A stretch of DNA of 64,000 nt from a virus, in IMG/VR virus record IMGVR_UViG_3300034093_002579, positions 24,870 through 88,869 of that record. One strand, 5' to 3'. Shown piece by piece: positions 23,831-32,867 of the stretch. Each line of letters starts with the position of its first letter. Position 1 is the stretch's first letter. The notes beneath the pieces were generated by a model that saw only the letters and a list, made by a program, of their open reading frames with translations, did no database searches and was not told the DNA's origin. Both the position numbers and the translations under genes were made by a program.

Positions 23831-25051
23831 TTATTTAATTAATGATTTATAAAATTCTGCTCTATTTTTTGTTACGGTATTTAAATCGTATTTGTCTTTA
23901 ACCGTTTCATATAATCTTTCTCCCATATCTGTAATCAAATTAGGGTTTTGAACTAACTTTTTGATGTGTTTCGACCAATCACTATGATTTCTTTGCTCAC
24001 CGACTAATAAAGCATTACCATCAACAAAGTTACCATTCTTCATACAATGTTTCAAGTCGATTGTATATGGACCTATTTCAGACGCGATTAACGCTTTCTT
24101 ATAAAATCCTGCTTCAATAACTTTTAACTGAGATTTCATTCTATTAAAGACGTGATTTTTGATTGGAGCTAATGAAATATCAAATTTAGAATAATTCATT
24201 GCATATGTGGTAACAGGTTTTGTCCAAACTCTAAGATAAGGTAATTCTTTATTTGAAACATAATCTTGTTCTTTATATTCCATTAAGAATTTTTTATAAT
24301 CCTCATCAACTAAATTATAATTGTTTGTAAAAATCTCTTCATATTTTGCCCACACAGTTTCGTGAGGTAAAATGTCTCTACGTTTTTGTTCCCCCGTTTG
24401 TGGATTAATCTCAGTAACAGTACCACGAGTATCAAACCCACAAATAACATATTGAATTTTGTCATTAATGTCCTTACCATTTCTTTGAGTGAACCCTTGT
24501 AGTAACATTAAATCATGTAAGTGAGATGAGCCACCTAACCACCCAACTCTAATTCTATCTGATTCAACGGTTGGTTGATTGAATTGAGGTTCTTTTGGGT
24601 TAATTGCATTGGGGAATACAACAACATTTTTATTAAACCTTCTAATTTCATTTGCAAAAATATCTGTTGTTGTTGTAACATAATCAGCTTCTTTTAAGTT
24701 TGCAACAATTTTTTCGTTAATTTTTTGTTGAACAATTATTTGATGAATAGGATGTTCTTTTGTTGGTAACCAATAATCATCAATGTCAACAATAACGATA
24801 ATTCCTAGTGATTTTAACTTTCTAATGATTAGTGGAGTATTGTCGTAATTACTACCAATATTTCTATGTACGTGAACGATTTGATATTTTTTCCAATAAT
24901 TTGGGTCATTGATTTTTGGTTCGTAGTCAATGTCTAAATGGAAGTCGTCAGGATATAAATTTTGTAAATGTACGTGAGGGTCGATAGAACGAAATTTCCC
25001 AACACCACTTTTATCACTTGGTAGTACTAAAACATTAATTTTTTCTTTCAT
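23831..25051 (-). CDS. Glycosyltransferase, GT-B fold (family 4-like)
   Basis: 406 residues. The N-terminal domain starts INVLVLPSDKSGVGKFRSID, followed by VHVHRNIG. The C-terminal domain starts IRVGWLGGSSHLHDL and has a donor-binding RMKSQLKVIEAGFYKKALIA segment, with Glu where GT4 enzymes have E-x7-E. It is the first gene of the first sugar cluster; upstream a possible host-type promoter is weak (TTG with TATATTTT, spacing about 20 nt). The similar style of other GTs in the window suggests one shared acceptor. Confidence 0.82.
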   Translation of the reverse strand: MKEKINVLVLPSDKSGVGKFRSIDPHVHLQNLYPDDFHLDIDYEPKINDPNYWKKYQIVHVHRNIGSNYDNTPLIIRKLKSLGIIVIVDIDDYWLPTKEHPIHQIIVQQKINEKIVANLKEADYVTTTTDIFANEIRRFNKNVVVFPNAINPKEPQFNQPTVESDRIRVGWLGGSSHLHDLMLLQGFTQRNGKDINDKIQYVICGFDTRGTVTEINPQTGEQKRRDILPHETVWAKYEEIFTNNYNLVDEDYKKFLMEYKEQDYVSNKELPYLRVWTKPVTTYAMNYSKFDISLAPIKNHVFNRMKSQLKVIEAGFYKKALIASEIGPYTIDLKHCMKNGNFVDGNALLVGEQRNHSDWSKHIKKLVQNPNLITDMGERLYETVKDKYDLNTVTKNRAEFYKSLIK

Positions 25052-25111
25052 AATATAAAATTGTCTTAGAAAATATAATAAGAAAATAATAGAATATCAA
25101 CCTTATAAAAT

Positions 25112-25144
25112 AAAAAACCCCCACATAGTTATGAGGGGGGTTTT
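25112..25144 (-). terminator. Terminator of the 27784-25164 operon
   Basis: G/C-rich stem (CCCCC / GGGGG flanked by A/T pairs) with a T-rich tail on the minus strand, 20 nt after the stop at 25164. Confidence 0.85.
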
Positions 25145-25163
25145 CTTTAGAGTAAACTTGTTT

Positions 25164-25748
25164 TTAAGATATTTTTTTTATCTTAGTAACCTTACCTTCA
25201 AATATATGCTTACCTACCTTAAAAGAAAATACTTCATTTGATTTTTGGGTTGATTCGGCGATTAATCCATTTTCTAATAAAACCTCTTCAACAACTTCTC
25301 TTAACAATTCTTTTAAACTTGACAAATCTTGAGTCGGTATTGATTGTTCGGTAACTCTTTTTGGTTGAGGTCCTCTTGGAGTTCCTTTAGCGTCAACATT
25401 CATCAATCTTGCGGCTTTATCAATCAAATCATTAGATAATGAAGGTCCTGCCATTGAGTTTGGTTGATTGATTGGATGTTCTATCATTAACCTTTTAATC
25501 TCATCAGGTAATTTAGATGACATAACCCTATCTTTGGTTATTGGTTGTTGTGTTGAAGGAACTGATTGAGTTACAGATTCCTGCATAAATTCTTGTGGTA
25601 AGTTATACTTGGCTTGTGGGGCTTCGTAATCCTGAACCATTGGACTTGTCATATTTAAATTATTACCCGCTCTTGGGGTATTATTATGTTTATCCATAAT
25701 AGCCTTAGATACCATTAATTTTTGTATTAAGTCGTTTTCGTTTGTCAT
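25164..25748 (-). CDS. Head/neck-associated hypothetical protein
   Basis: 194 residues. The first 140 residues are Gln/Pro/Asn-rich and low in structure. The C-terminus has a helix SLKELLREVVEEVLLENG and a small beta domain reading FSFKVGKHIFEGKVTKIKKI, a combination that recurs in small virion proteins of T4-like marine phages. It is the last gene of a five-gene minus operon headed by a TATTTATT box and closed by a terminator. Exact role unknown. Confidence 0.55.
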   Translation of the reverse strand: MTNENDLIQKLMVSKAIMDKHNNTPRAGNNLNMTSPMVQDYEAPQAKYNLPQEFMQESVTQSVPSTQQPITKDRVMSSKLPDEIKRLMIEHPINQPNSMAGPSLSNDLIDKAARLMNVDAKGTPRGPQPKRVTEQSIPTQDLSSLKELLREVVEEVLLENGLIAESTQKSNEVFSFKVGKHIFEGKVTKIKKIS

Positions 25749-25755
25749 ATCTTAA

Positions 25756-26190
25756 TTATTGTATTGGTTCCGTTGGTTCCGTTGGTTCCGTTGGTTCCGT
25801 TGGTTGTTGATTAAACACTGCGTTAATAATAACTCTATTCATACTTTTGTCCCCTGATGGATTATATCCTGGTTTAGATGAATCAAAATTTTCTCCCGTT
25901 GGTTTAAATGATAATATTTTATCAACTCTGAATAATCTCCACCCAGGTAAAGGTTGTTCGCCTTTATACGCGGTATGAGAAGACCCTTCATTATCCCAAG
26001 CTCTTAAAACAGGATTATCTGACTTACTATACCCAAGACAAACAGGTTCGATTTCTCTTAACCCTCTACCACCTGGCTCATCACCATCATAGTAAATTAC
26101 TATCTTATTTCTTTTTTTTATAGCATCAACGATTGAGTCAATCGACGCTACTTCTAAAATAAGAGATTTAACTGTGTTGTAAAGTTTCAT
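25756..26190 (-). CDS. WYL-domain-like protein with TEP repeat tail
   Basis: 144 residues. The N-terminus (MKLYNTVKSLILEV) ends LILE, like the capsid-targeting motifs of the head proteins at 1866-4492. Residues 17-105 match the WYL fold: a helix AIKKRNKIVIYYDG, then REIEPVCLGYSKSDNPVLRA and GWRLFRVDKILSF, with the conserved R-x-x-E-P and the R-x-f-r-x-d-r-i strand. WYL domains bind ligands or nucleic acid and are known as regulators, including in defence and CRISPR contexts. The C-terminus has about four copies of Thr-Glu-Pro (9-nt DNA repeats). A virion location is possible because of the targeting-like start. Confidence 0.65.
   Translation of the reverse strand: MKLYNTVKSLILEVASIDSIVDAIKKRNKIVIYYDGDEPGGRGLREIEPVCLGYSKSDNPVLRAWDNEGSSHTAYKGEQPLPGWRLFRVDKILSFKPTGENFDSSKPGYNPSGDKSMNRVIINAVFNQQPTEPTEPTEPTEPIQ
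25761..25805 (-). repeat. 9-nt tandem repeats encoding Thr-Glu-Pro
   Basis: Four near-perfect copies of a 9-nt unit (GGTTCCGTT on the plus strand) at the 3' end of the WYL-domain gene. Confidence 0.85.
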
Positions 26191-26483
26191 TATGCACTTG
26201 GTGTAGTATACGGTGAGTTGGGTTTAAATTCATTAATAACTACCTCGGCCTTTCTCTCTAAAATGTCTTGGATTGCTCCCGCACCTTGATTATAAACATC
26301 TAAAAATCCTCCAGTACCTTTACCTTGAGCATCTCCATCGGCAATAGCGTCAGGATTAACCGCAGAATATTGGTTTGTTGGTTTATAATCATTCTTTGGG
26401 AATAATTTTGCTCTCTCCATCTCAGCAATTGATGATAAATCATTTTTAGGTTGCTCGAAACTAATTGGTTCTGTTGTTGGCAT
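26190..26483 (-). CDS. Hypothetical protein
   Basis: 97 residues, mostly low-complexity (Pro/Asn/Ala-rich) with a Gly-rich hinge (DAQGKGTGGFLDVYNQGAG) and a short C-terminal helix (DILERKAEVVINEF). Its stop overlaps the start of the WYL-domain gene. No family is recognised. Confidence 0.5.
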   Translation of the reverse strand: MPTTEPISFEQPKNDLSSIAEMERAKLFPKNDYKPTNQYSAVNPDAIADGDAQGKGTGGFLDVYNQGAGAIQDILERKAEVVINEFKPNSPYTTPSA

Positions 26484-26484
26484 A

Positions 26485-26955
26485 TTATATTATTTTTTTA
26501 ATTAAATCGTTTATTCTAGTTAAATTTTCCATGATAGCAGTGTCATATTTATCAACGGTTGATTTGTGACTTTTACTAGGTCTATTAATCGTTGTCATGT
26601 CATTCTTCTCATGTGGCTGAATAAATTGATTAGGTAAAACCTCAGATTTATTCTTTTTAGTATTGTGTACATTATCTCTCATTGAAGTTAAGGTGTTGTG
26701 AACCCAATTTTTAACATAATGACCCCCATTTAAAATATAAGATAAATCATTTTCGTCACCCTCAAACTTATCAAACCAATTTTTCATTCGTTTTAATTGT
26801 TGATATGTAACTTCACGACTATCTCTTAGTTCTTTGTTTCTCTTATAACCCTCAACACTTTCGTCAGCACCTCCCGCGGCATCATGACACTGTTGTAAAT
26901 AACTTACAACCTCCTCAGGTAGAGAAAATTTATTTCCATATAAATCTTTATTCAT
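26485..26955 (-). CDS. Hypothetical helical protein
   Basis: 156 residues, mainly helical and charged, with a conserved-looking YGNKFSLPEEVVSYLQQC start and a NGGHYVKNWVHNTL turn. The C-terminal 50 residues are Lys/Asn-rich and flexible. It overlaps the upstream gene by 8 nt. No function is assigned; a head completion or portal-associated role is possible from the operon. Confidence 0.55.
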   Translation of the reverse strand: MNKDLYGNKFSLPEEVVSYLQQCHDAAGGADESVEGYKRNKELRDSREVTYQQLKRMKNWFDKFEGDENDLSYILNGGHYVKNWVHNTLTSMRDNVHNTKKNKSEVLPNQFIQPHEKNDMTTINRPSKSHKSTVDKYDTAIMENLTRINDLIKKII

Positions 26956-27784
26956 TTGATTTTAATATGTTAATTAATTTAGAAATACTGATACCTTCTT
27001 TATCTGCTAATTTTTTAATTGATTGTAAATTTTTAACTAATATCTTACTAACGCTTTCATCACGTTTTACAACGTCTGAACTATCTTTAGATTTCTTAGT
27101 TAAGATGTCCTCAACCATTTTAATCATTTTTTCTTTTTGTTGTTCTTCAATACTATCTTTTTCAGAAAGTCTTTGTTTTAATTTACCACCAACTTTCTTA
27201 GCTTTGGGTAATTTACCAAATTCTTTTGCTCTTTGTACGGGATTCTCAACACCCATCTTTTTTAATATATTTATAGTTTCTTTAAAATCTTTTCCTTCAG
27301 TCTCAACATATCCAAAGGCTTCTGAATAGTCAACTTCTGACACAATATTTTCTTTTTCTTCTTCACTCTCACCATAATAAACACGGTAACCTCTTGTTAC
27401 AGGGTCATTTGTTGTTCTAGCCATAACAACAGTTTGGTCCATTGTTTTTCTTGGGGAAAGGGTTAAATTTATCAAAGGAATTCTTGAACTTAACATAGTT
27501 CCGTCAGAATCAACTAACTCACCAATCTCACCCGAAGATTTTTTTACACCTTTTAATTTATCCTCAATATCAATTGTTGTTTGTTTTTCTTTTGATTTTA
27601 AAATATTATTTACAACATCTTTAACTTTTTTCGAATCTTTTTTATCGAAGTCCATTTTTTTGTCTTTTTTTCTAGATTCGGTTAAAGTGTCAGCAATAGA
27701 ATAGTATAAGGAGATTTGGTCTCCTCTATCTTTTAAAAAGAAGTAATAATTATTACTGTAGTATTCTTTGTTAAAATTTATCAT
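26948..27784 (-). CDS. Putative structural/head-associated protein, operon head
   Basis: 278 residues, Lys/Glu-rich, with a central ordered part (about 78-180, including LINLTLSPRKTMDQTVVMAR and GYRVYYGESEEEKENIVSE) between helical charged arms. The C-terminus (VSKILVKNLQSIKKLADKEG) is an amphipathic helix pair. It is the first gene of the five-gene minus operon and lies divergent from the large adhesin gene across a 50-nt gap. No family is recognised. Confidence 0.55.
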   Translation of the reverse strand: MINFNKEYYSNNYYFFLKDRGDQISLYYSIADTLTESRKKDKKMDFDKKDSKKVKDVVNNILKSKEKQTTIDIEDKLKGVKKSSGEIGELVDSDGTMLSSRIPLINLTLSPRKTMDQTVVMARTTNDPVTRGYRVYYGESEEEKENIVSEVDYSEAFGYVETEGKDFKETINILKKMGVENPVQRAKEFGKLPKAKKVGGKLKQRLSEKDSIEEQQKEKMIKMVEDILTKKSKDSSDVVKRDESVSKILVKNLQSIKKLADKEGISISKLINILKSNE

Positions 27785-27796
27785 AACACATTTTCC

Positions 27797-27804
27797 AATA
27801 AATA
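27797..27804 (-). promoter_or_regulatory. Candidate late promoter box TATTTATT (minus strand)
   Basis: On the minus strand, TATTTATT lies 12 nt before the ATG at 27784. It forms half of an inverted repeat with the box at 27818-27825. Confidence 0.45.
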
Positions 27805-27817
27805 CTTCGATTTAGAG

Positions 27818-27825
27818 TATTTATC
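27818..27825 (+). promoter_or_regulatory. Candidate late promoter box TATTTATC
   Basis: Seven of eight positions match TATTTATA, 9 nt before the ATG at 27835. Together with the opposite box it forms ATAAATAC-N11-GTATTTAT, a symmetric divergent promoter pair. Confidence 0.45.
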
Positions 27826-27834
27826 ATAAAAAAG

Positions 27835-30800
27835 ATGGCAAGTCAAAATATAAATCAATACGTCCGCTCAAATTGGTCTCTAAAACTTAATTTAGATTCC
27901 AATGATATGTCTTTGACCTCAGATGAACAAGACTACAATCAAGAGGTTGTTTTCTCCCCATATTTGATTGCACAAACATACGGAAACCGACTTCCTGTTT
28001 ATTTTGACATTAACAATCCTTTAAGTGTTCAAAACCAAACACTTTCATATAAACAATACAATAATAATAATATTTTTGTATCTCAAAATTATTACAATCC
28101 AAATAATGATGATTTGACTTGTTACTCATCATCAACATCATGTGATATTGGGTTAACAGGTGTTGACAACGGATTAGTCAACCAAATGACGGGTGAAACG
28201 ATAACATTCACTAAAGGTTTATATTCTGATTATTTAAAATTCAATAGAATGTATTACGACCGAAGATTAAAGTTACATCAAGTTACAGGTCACACCAATT
28301 TACCTAACGTAAGATTTTCGGGGTTTAATAAAACCGTTTTATACGAAGTGGTTAGTAAATCAAGCCCTTTTGAGGGTAGATACCACGAATTATATGGTGG
28401 TTTTTATCAAGGGTTTTATAAATTATTTGGTTTTGATTATGAGATTTTTCCTGAAAGAATGAATAAAGGATGGTCCGTTGAAATGGTTTTGAAACCAAGA
28501 CTTATCAATGAGTATTCTCCATTACCTAATGAAACAACTCTTAATGAAATTTATCCAAACAATAAGAATACTTTTTTTTATTTTGGAACTAGAGCTGAAA
28601 ATAAATTTTATCACCACGCCAGTGGTAGTCCATTGTGTTTTTCGGGGTACAATCGAGTAACATCAGGTCTAACTCAACTACAAACATGTGCTTGTTGTAA
28701 TAGAACAATTACGGATAGTAGATGTGTATTTGTTTATCCGCCAAGGTCAGTAAATAATATTCATGACCCTCACGTTAATTATGGGTGTAGTAGTTGTAAT
28801 GGAGACCCAGAAAAGAAAATTACTTGTGGTTGTGATTGTAATTTAGACCCTTGTGAAACTTGTGGGTGGGAATGTCAAACACACATATGCGACACTATAA
28901 TTATCCCAACACCAACACCAACACCCCCTCCAACGCCAATACCTGATTGTGAACTACCACCTGTTTGCACACCATCATGTGATGTTTGTACAACAACCAC
29001 AACTTGTTATAACTGTAATACAGGATTTACATCAATCGAAAATACTTGTGAAACAAATCCAATATATGATTCTATGTCAAACGCATTATCTTTTAGATTA
29101 TGTGGTGACCCAAAAAATCCTGGTATCGGAGTTAGAATGTTAAAATTCACAGGAGACTGTGTTACTACGGGTTCTTGTGAAACAAGTGGAATTACGTACA
29201 CTACAGGACACACTATTGTTGATTATTGTACACCCCCAATTTACCCTACATGTTTATTAGAGAATCCCGCGTGGTTAGAGGAGGAACATTGGTTTCAAGT
29301 AGATGCGGTATGGGAAAGATATACATGGTTAGATACGTGTGATTTATGGTATCGAGGAGGACTTGGTGATATAACTGAAAAACTTTATTTAGAATCATTA
29401 GCAAATAATGCAACATCATTAATTACAATACCATACACTCAAATTGGTGGTAAAACATCAGAACAAATTGAGTTGGTTAGATTAAATGAAAAATGGTTAA
29501 TTGATAAATTATATCGAAATGGGAGACTTAAGATTTACGTTAATGGTAAATTATTTCATACAATTGAAAATTTTGAGGAGATTATCCCAAGAGGGTTAGA
29601 TACCGACAAAGAAAAACAAGTTGGTGTTCCATTTAATATATCGTGGGGTGGAGGTACCCAAGGACTTAGAGAAAATTTAACTTTTTCATCTATGACGCAA
29701 CCTTACGGACCTTATATTCAAGACCCTGAAAATTTCCCAATTAATGATTTATCGGGGACAACATTTAATGGGTTAAAAACTAATATATTAATTGAACAGA
29801 ATTTTGCGGGAACTTTTGATGGTGCCATTTCACAATTTAGAATGTATGTTACCCCATTATCGGCTCCTGAGGTAAAACACAACTTTAATTTATTAAAAAA
29901 TACTTTCAGAATGTTTAACCCTGATTGTCCTGACTGCTCGACATCGGTTTGTTTACCTAACGACTTTACATACCAAATATCTGGAGAAACAACAACAACC
30001 ACCACCACAAATTTAACCACAACGACAACAACAACCTCAAATTTAACGACAACAACTACAACCTCAAATTTAACAACAACAACTACAACCTCAAATTTAA
30101 CAACAACTACAACCACATATTCACCGACCCCAACACCAACTAACACCCCAACACCAACACCGACTAACACTTCAACACCAACTTCAACACCAACTTCAAC
30201 ACCAACACCTACACCTACACCTACACCTACGGTTTATACACCTGGAGAGTGTATTCGTTTTATTGATGATTTAACGGATTGTACTGGTACAATTGCATTA
30301 CCATCAAATATAAGTCCTTCAACTCAGATTAATGGTAAATCATCATATTATTTCACTTATTACTCTATCGCCCCACCCACCGTATTAATGAGGATTTCTT
30401 GGGATAATATAAATAATTATTGGATTTTAGAGGATATGTCCACATATTATCCATTACCTAACCCACTCGCATATCTTCCTATAAATAGTCTTACACCAAT
30501 TGGGGGAATGAATAATTGGGTACCACTACCAAATATTATAGGTAGTTGTCTATATGGAGGCGGTGCAGGAATACAGCATATAAATTTTCTGACGTATACG
30601 GTTATTGGAGATTGTTCATCTTGTTGCAAAACATTCCAATTATATAGTGGATTTGGACCTGGAACTGGTTCAACGTATCAAATTTTATATTGTGATAATA
30701 CTGTCGAAGTTATTGATGTACCATTATATGTTACCATAACTTATAAATGTGCCATCAATGTAATTAAACTTAATGGTGGAGGAACTGTAACAGTTGTTGA

Positions 30801-30840
30801 TATCAATTGTGATTGTGACCCAAATAATTTAAGTATATGA
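27835..30840 (+). CDS. Large Cys- and Thr-rich adhesin / tail-fibre protein with lectin-like domain
   Basis: 1001 residues. Residues about 215-700 resemble a concanavalin/LamG-like fold ([58 protein letters not shown]) that carries a large Cys-rich insert at about 285-400 ([41 protein letters not shown]). At about 718-802 a mucin-like linker has repeats of TTTTTTSNL followed by PT repeats ([13 protein letters not shown]). The C-terminal region (about 803-1001) has another Cys-rich beta domain. It is probably a surface-exposed receptor-binding or capsid-decorating protein, and the Thr linker is a good O-glycosylation target. Its stop overlaps the start of the next gene (ATGA). Confidence 0.7.
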   Translation: MASQNINQYVRSNWSLKLNLDSNDMSLTSDEQDYNQEVVFSPYLIAQTYGNRLPVYFDINNPLSVQNQTLSYKQYNNNNIFVSQNYYNPNNDDLTCYSSSTSCDIGLTGVDNGLVNQMTGETITFTKGLYSDYLKFNRMYYDRRLKLHQVTGHTNLPNVRFSGFNKTVLYEVVSKSSPFEGRYHELYGGFYQGFYKLFGFDYEIFPERMNKGWSVEMVLKPRLINEYSPLPNETTLNEIYPNNKNTFFYFGTRAENKFYHHASGSPLCFSGYNRVTSGLTQLQTCACCNRTITDSRCVFVYPPRSVNNIHDPHVNYGCSSCNGDPEKKITCGCDCNLDPCETCGWECQTHICDTIIIPTPTPTPPPTPIPDCELPPVCTPSCDVCTTTTTCYNCNTGFTSIENTCETNPIYDSMSNALSFRLCGDPKNPGIGVRMLKFTGDCVTTGSCETSGITYTTGHTIVDYCTPPIYPTCLLENPAWLEEEHWFQVDAVWERYTWLDTCDLWYRGGLGDITEKLYLESLANNATSLITIPYTQIGGKTSEQIELVRLNEKWLIDKLYRNGRLKIYVNGKLFHTIENFEEIIPRGLDTDKEKQVGVPFNISWGGGTQGLRENLTFSSMTQPYGPYIQDPENFPINDLSGTTFNGLKTNILIEQNFAGTFDGAISQFRMYVTPLSAPEVKHNFNLLKNTFRMFNPDCPDCSTSVCLPNDFTYQISGETTTTTTTNLTTTTTTTSNLTTTTTTSNLTTTTTTSNLTTTTTTYSPTPTPTNTPTPTPTNTSTPTSTPTSTPTPTPTPTPTVYTPGECIRFIDDLTDCTGTIALPSNISPSTQINGKSSYYFTYYSIAPPTVLMRISWDNINNYWILEDMSTYYPLPNPLAYLPINSLTPIGGMNNWVPLPNIIGSCLYGGGAGIQHINFLTYTVIGDCSSCCKTFQLYSGFGPGTGSTYQILYCDNTVEVIDVPLYVTITYKCAINVIKLNGGGTVTVVDINCDCDPNNLSI
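29985..30236 (+). repeat. Thr-rich and Pro-Thr tandem repeats within adhesin gene
   Basis: Repeated AACAACAACTACAACCTCAA-type units encode TTTTTTSNL, followed by CCAACACC-type units encoding PT repeats. The region is low in complexity at both DNA and protein level. Confidence 0.85.
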
Positions 30841-31334
30841 ATGAAACAATTGTAATATCTAGTATCAATTATAATGGTCAAATTGCTAATGTTGTTTTTA
30901 AACCTGACAACAGTATGGACGCTATTAATTTAGGTGATGTATTATTACCTTTTTTATTTGAACCTAACTTATTAACTCCCCCAAGAGAGGTTTATGGTGT
31001 TTATACTATATTAGTTATTAATTCTGACTGCCCTAACTTCTTAACTGTTGTTAGACCAATTCCATCACCAACACCTACACCAACACCTACAAGTACCCCA
31101 ACTCCTATTCCTACAAGTACGCCAACACCAACACCAACAGACACTCCTTGCCCCCCACAACCAACTAAAACGCCTAAACCAACCAAAACACCAACTCCAA
31201 CACTACACCCAACACCAACCCCTACTTTTGACCCTTGCGCCACCCCAACACCAACCCCAAAACCAACTCGTGCTCCAAGACCAACACCAACATTAACTCG
31301 CACCCCTTGTGTAACACCAACAATTGGTTTATAA
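30837..31334 (+). CDS. Small beta domain protein with Pro-Thr repeat tail
   Basis: 165 residues. The first 75 residues form a beta-rich domain ([20 protein letters not shown]) ending [10 protein letters not shown]. The rest is a Pro/Thr repeat stalk ([12 protein letters not shown] type), with Cys at several points ([24 protein letters not shown]). It overlaps the adhesin stop by 4 nt (ATGA), implying coupled translation. It is probably a component of the same fibre. No family is recognised. Confidence 0.65.
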   Translation: MNETIVISSINYNGQIANVVFKPDNSMDAINLGDVLLPFLFEPNLLTPPREVYGVYTILVINSDCPNFLTVVRPIPSPTPTPTPTSTPTPIPTSTPTPTPTDTPCPPQPTKTPKPTKTPTPTLHPTPTPTFDPCATPTPTPKPTRAPRPTPTLTRTPCVTPTIGL

Positions 31335-31367
31335 TATTAAGTTTAAGAATAAAATAAAAATAAAAGA

Positions 31368-31375
31368 TATTTATT
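31368..31375 (+). promoter_or_regulatory. Candidate late promoter box TATTTATT
   Basis: Seven of eight positions match TATTTATA, 16 nt before the ATG at 31392. Confidence 0.45.
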
Positions 31376-31391
31376 AAATAAAAAAAAAACT

Positions 31392-32426
31392 ATGTCAACA
31401 TCAAGACCATTTGCATATAATCCAACATTATCACTAATCAATGGGGCTATCCGAGTATTTAATAGTACATTAACTATTGGGGTTGACGACCAAGACTACA
31501 CATTACAACCAGGTGGAATTCAATGGTGGAACGGACCCGATGAAGACCTTGGGTATGTAATCGCTCACTCAGTTCCAACAGGAACACAACCAAATCCGTT
31601 AGGGATTTCTGCGTATGTAGGATTTTGGAGGTCGTTGTCGTTAAATGAAATTTCATTTGTTGAAAAGGCGGGATTTGTTAGTAGTAAAACTTACACAACA
31701 GGTGACGAGGCGTATATTTGGATGAACGGTTTTGGACATTGGTCTTCTTGGGAAGTAAATCCAGGTTCGTTAATATTTCCAAATAGTTCTAATACGGCAA
31801 GGATTATTCCTACTCATATTGGTACAGTTAATGAATTCTTTACAATTGAATTTTGGTATTTTGGAAATCCAGTATCAACAGGTAGTAACCAATACATATT
31901 TAGTCAAAGTGCTTCATTTGGTGGTGGTGATTTAAATTTATATATTGACCCATCAGATAGTTGTCTTCACGGATTATCCACTGGTAATGCGATATCTCTA
32001 CCATTGTCAACAAATGTTTGGCAACACATTGCAATTACATGTGACAATGGTCAAGTTAAAGTCTATTTTGATGGTAATGACAAAACTGCCGTTGGAATAC
32101 CTAACACTCTGATTAGTAACACTATTGGTTTAATTTATTTTGGCTCTTTACTATCGAGTAGTAATTTTTTAGATGCGAAACTTACTGATATAAGGATATG
32201 TAGAAATATTGTATATACAAGTGGGTTTACAACCCCCAAAAGTTCATTATTACCAATACAAGGTGCAAATCCTTACGGAGGTGCGTCCACTAATCAAATT
32301 AATGATGGTGACTGTGTTCTTTTAATTGACTCATTAAATTCACCCTCTTTTCAACAAGACCTTAGTAATTTAGGTAGTACCGTTATTGTTGGGGCAATAA
32401 CACGTAGTTCTGACACTCCTTATTAA
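31392..32426 (+). CDS. LamG/concanavalin-like lectin-domain protein
   Basis: 344 residues. Residues about 130-285 match the LamG_3 fold: FFTIEFWYFGNPVSTGSNQY, GGGDLNLYIDP, STNVWQHIAITCDNGQVKVY, FDGNDKTAVG and FLDAKLTDIRICRNIVYT, the usual order for this carbohydrate- or protein-binding beta sandwich. The N-terminal 120 residues are a separate beta domain with several Trp (QWWNGPDEDLGY). It is probably a phage surface adhesin. It has its own TATTTATT box and its own terminator. Confidence 0.72.
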   Translation: MSTSRPFAYNPTLSLINGAIRVFNSTLTIGVDDQDYTLQPGGIQWWNGPDEDLGYVIAHSVPTGTQPNPLGISAYVGFWRSLSLNEISFVEKAGFVSSKTYTTGDEAYIWMNGFGHWSSWEVNPGSLIFPNSSNTARIIPTHIGTVNEFFTIEFWYFGNPVSTGSNQYIFSQSASFGGGDLNLYIDPSDSCLHGLSTGNAISLPLSTNVWQHIAITCDNGQVKVYFDGNDKTAVGIPNTLISNTIGLIYFGSLLSSSNFLDAKLTDIRICRNIVYTSGFTTPKSSLLPIQGANPYGGASTNQINDGDCVLLIDSLNSPSFQQDLSNLGSTVIVGAITRSSDTPY

Positions 32427-32449
32427 TAACTATAAAAACATAAATAAAG

Positions 32450-32474
32450 TCCTCCAACCCTTGGGGGATTTTTT
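32450..32474 (+). terminator. Terminator after LamG-like gene
   Basis: Stem TCCTCCAA / TTGGGGGA (one T-G pair) with a CCC loop and six T, 24 nt after the stop codon. Confidence 0.8.
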
Positions 32475-32505
32475 GTTTTAAAAAAGAGTTAAAGTAAATA
32501 CTAAC

Positions 32506-32513
32506 TATTTATT
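32506..32513 (+). promoter_or_regulatory. Candidate late promoter box TATTTATT
   Basis: Seven of eight positions match TATTTATA, only 4 nt before the ATG at 32518; directly after a terminator. Confidence 0.45.
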
Positions 32514-32517
32514 CAAT

Positions 32518-32820
32518 ATGACACAAATTGAGATTACTGGAGTTTCTGGAGTTACATTACCGTATGATTTATATGCGTGTGATGTGTATGGGAATCAATG
32601 TGTTTTAATTTCAACTATTAACACTCAAGTACCTCCATCAATATCTATTGTACTACCAACCACATTCAATTCAGCCCCCGCCGTTGGAATAAAAATCATA
32701 GACTCTTTGGGGTGCGAAAAGTTCGGAATAATTTATTGTGACGAGAAAGGTAAGATTTATCAAGACGGAGAAATCTTTATTTTCATGGATGCAAATATTT
32801 ATATATTCGAAGACCAATAA
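32518..32820 (+). CDS. Small Cys-containing fibre-associated protein
   Basis: 100 residues. It shares a domain of about 70 residues with the N-terminus of the protein at 60860: IEI..GV..PY...CDV....C...., then P.tf/P.ll, then (I/V)xDSxxCxxFxII.C. The paralogue has the same order, with Pro-Thr repeats added. The C-terminus DGEIFIFMDANIYIFEDQ is strand-like. It lies directly before the first collagen-like gene and could form its base or cap. No family name is known to me. Confidence 0.6.
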   Translation: MTQIEITGVSGVTLPYDLYACDVYGNQCVLISTINTQVPPSISIVLPTTFNSAPAVGIKIIDSLGCEKFGIIYCDEKGKIYQDGEIFIFMDANIYIFEDQ

Positions 32821-32843
32821 AAACCAAATTATGAAAAGATTCA

Positions 32844-32851
32844 TATTTATA
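32844..32851 (+). promoter_or_regulatory. Candidate late promoter box TATTTATA
   Basis: An exact TATTTATA lies 16 nt before the ATG of the first giant collagen-like gene at 32868. Confidence 0.55.
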
Positions 32852-32867
32852 CATATAGACTAAAAAG

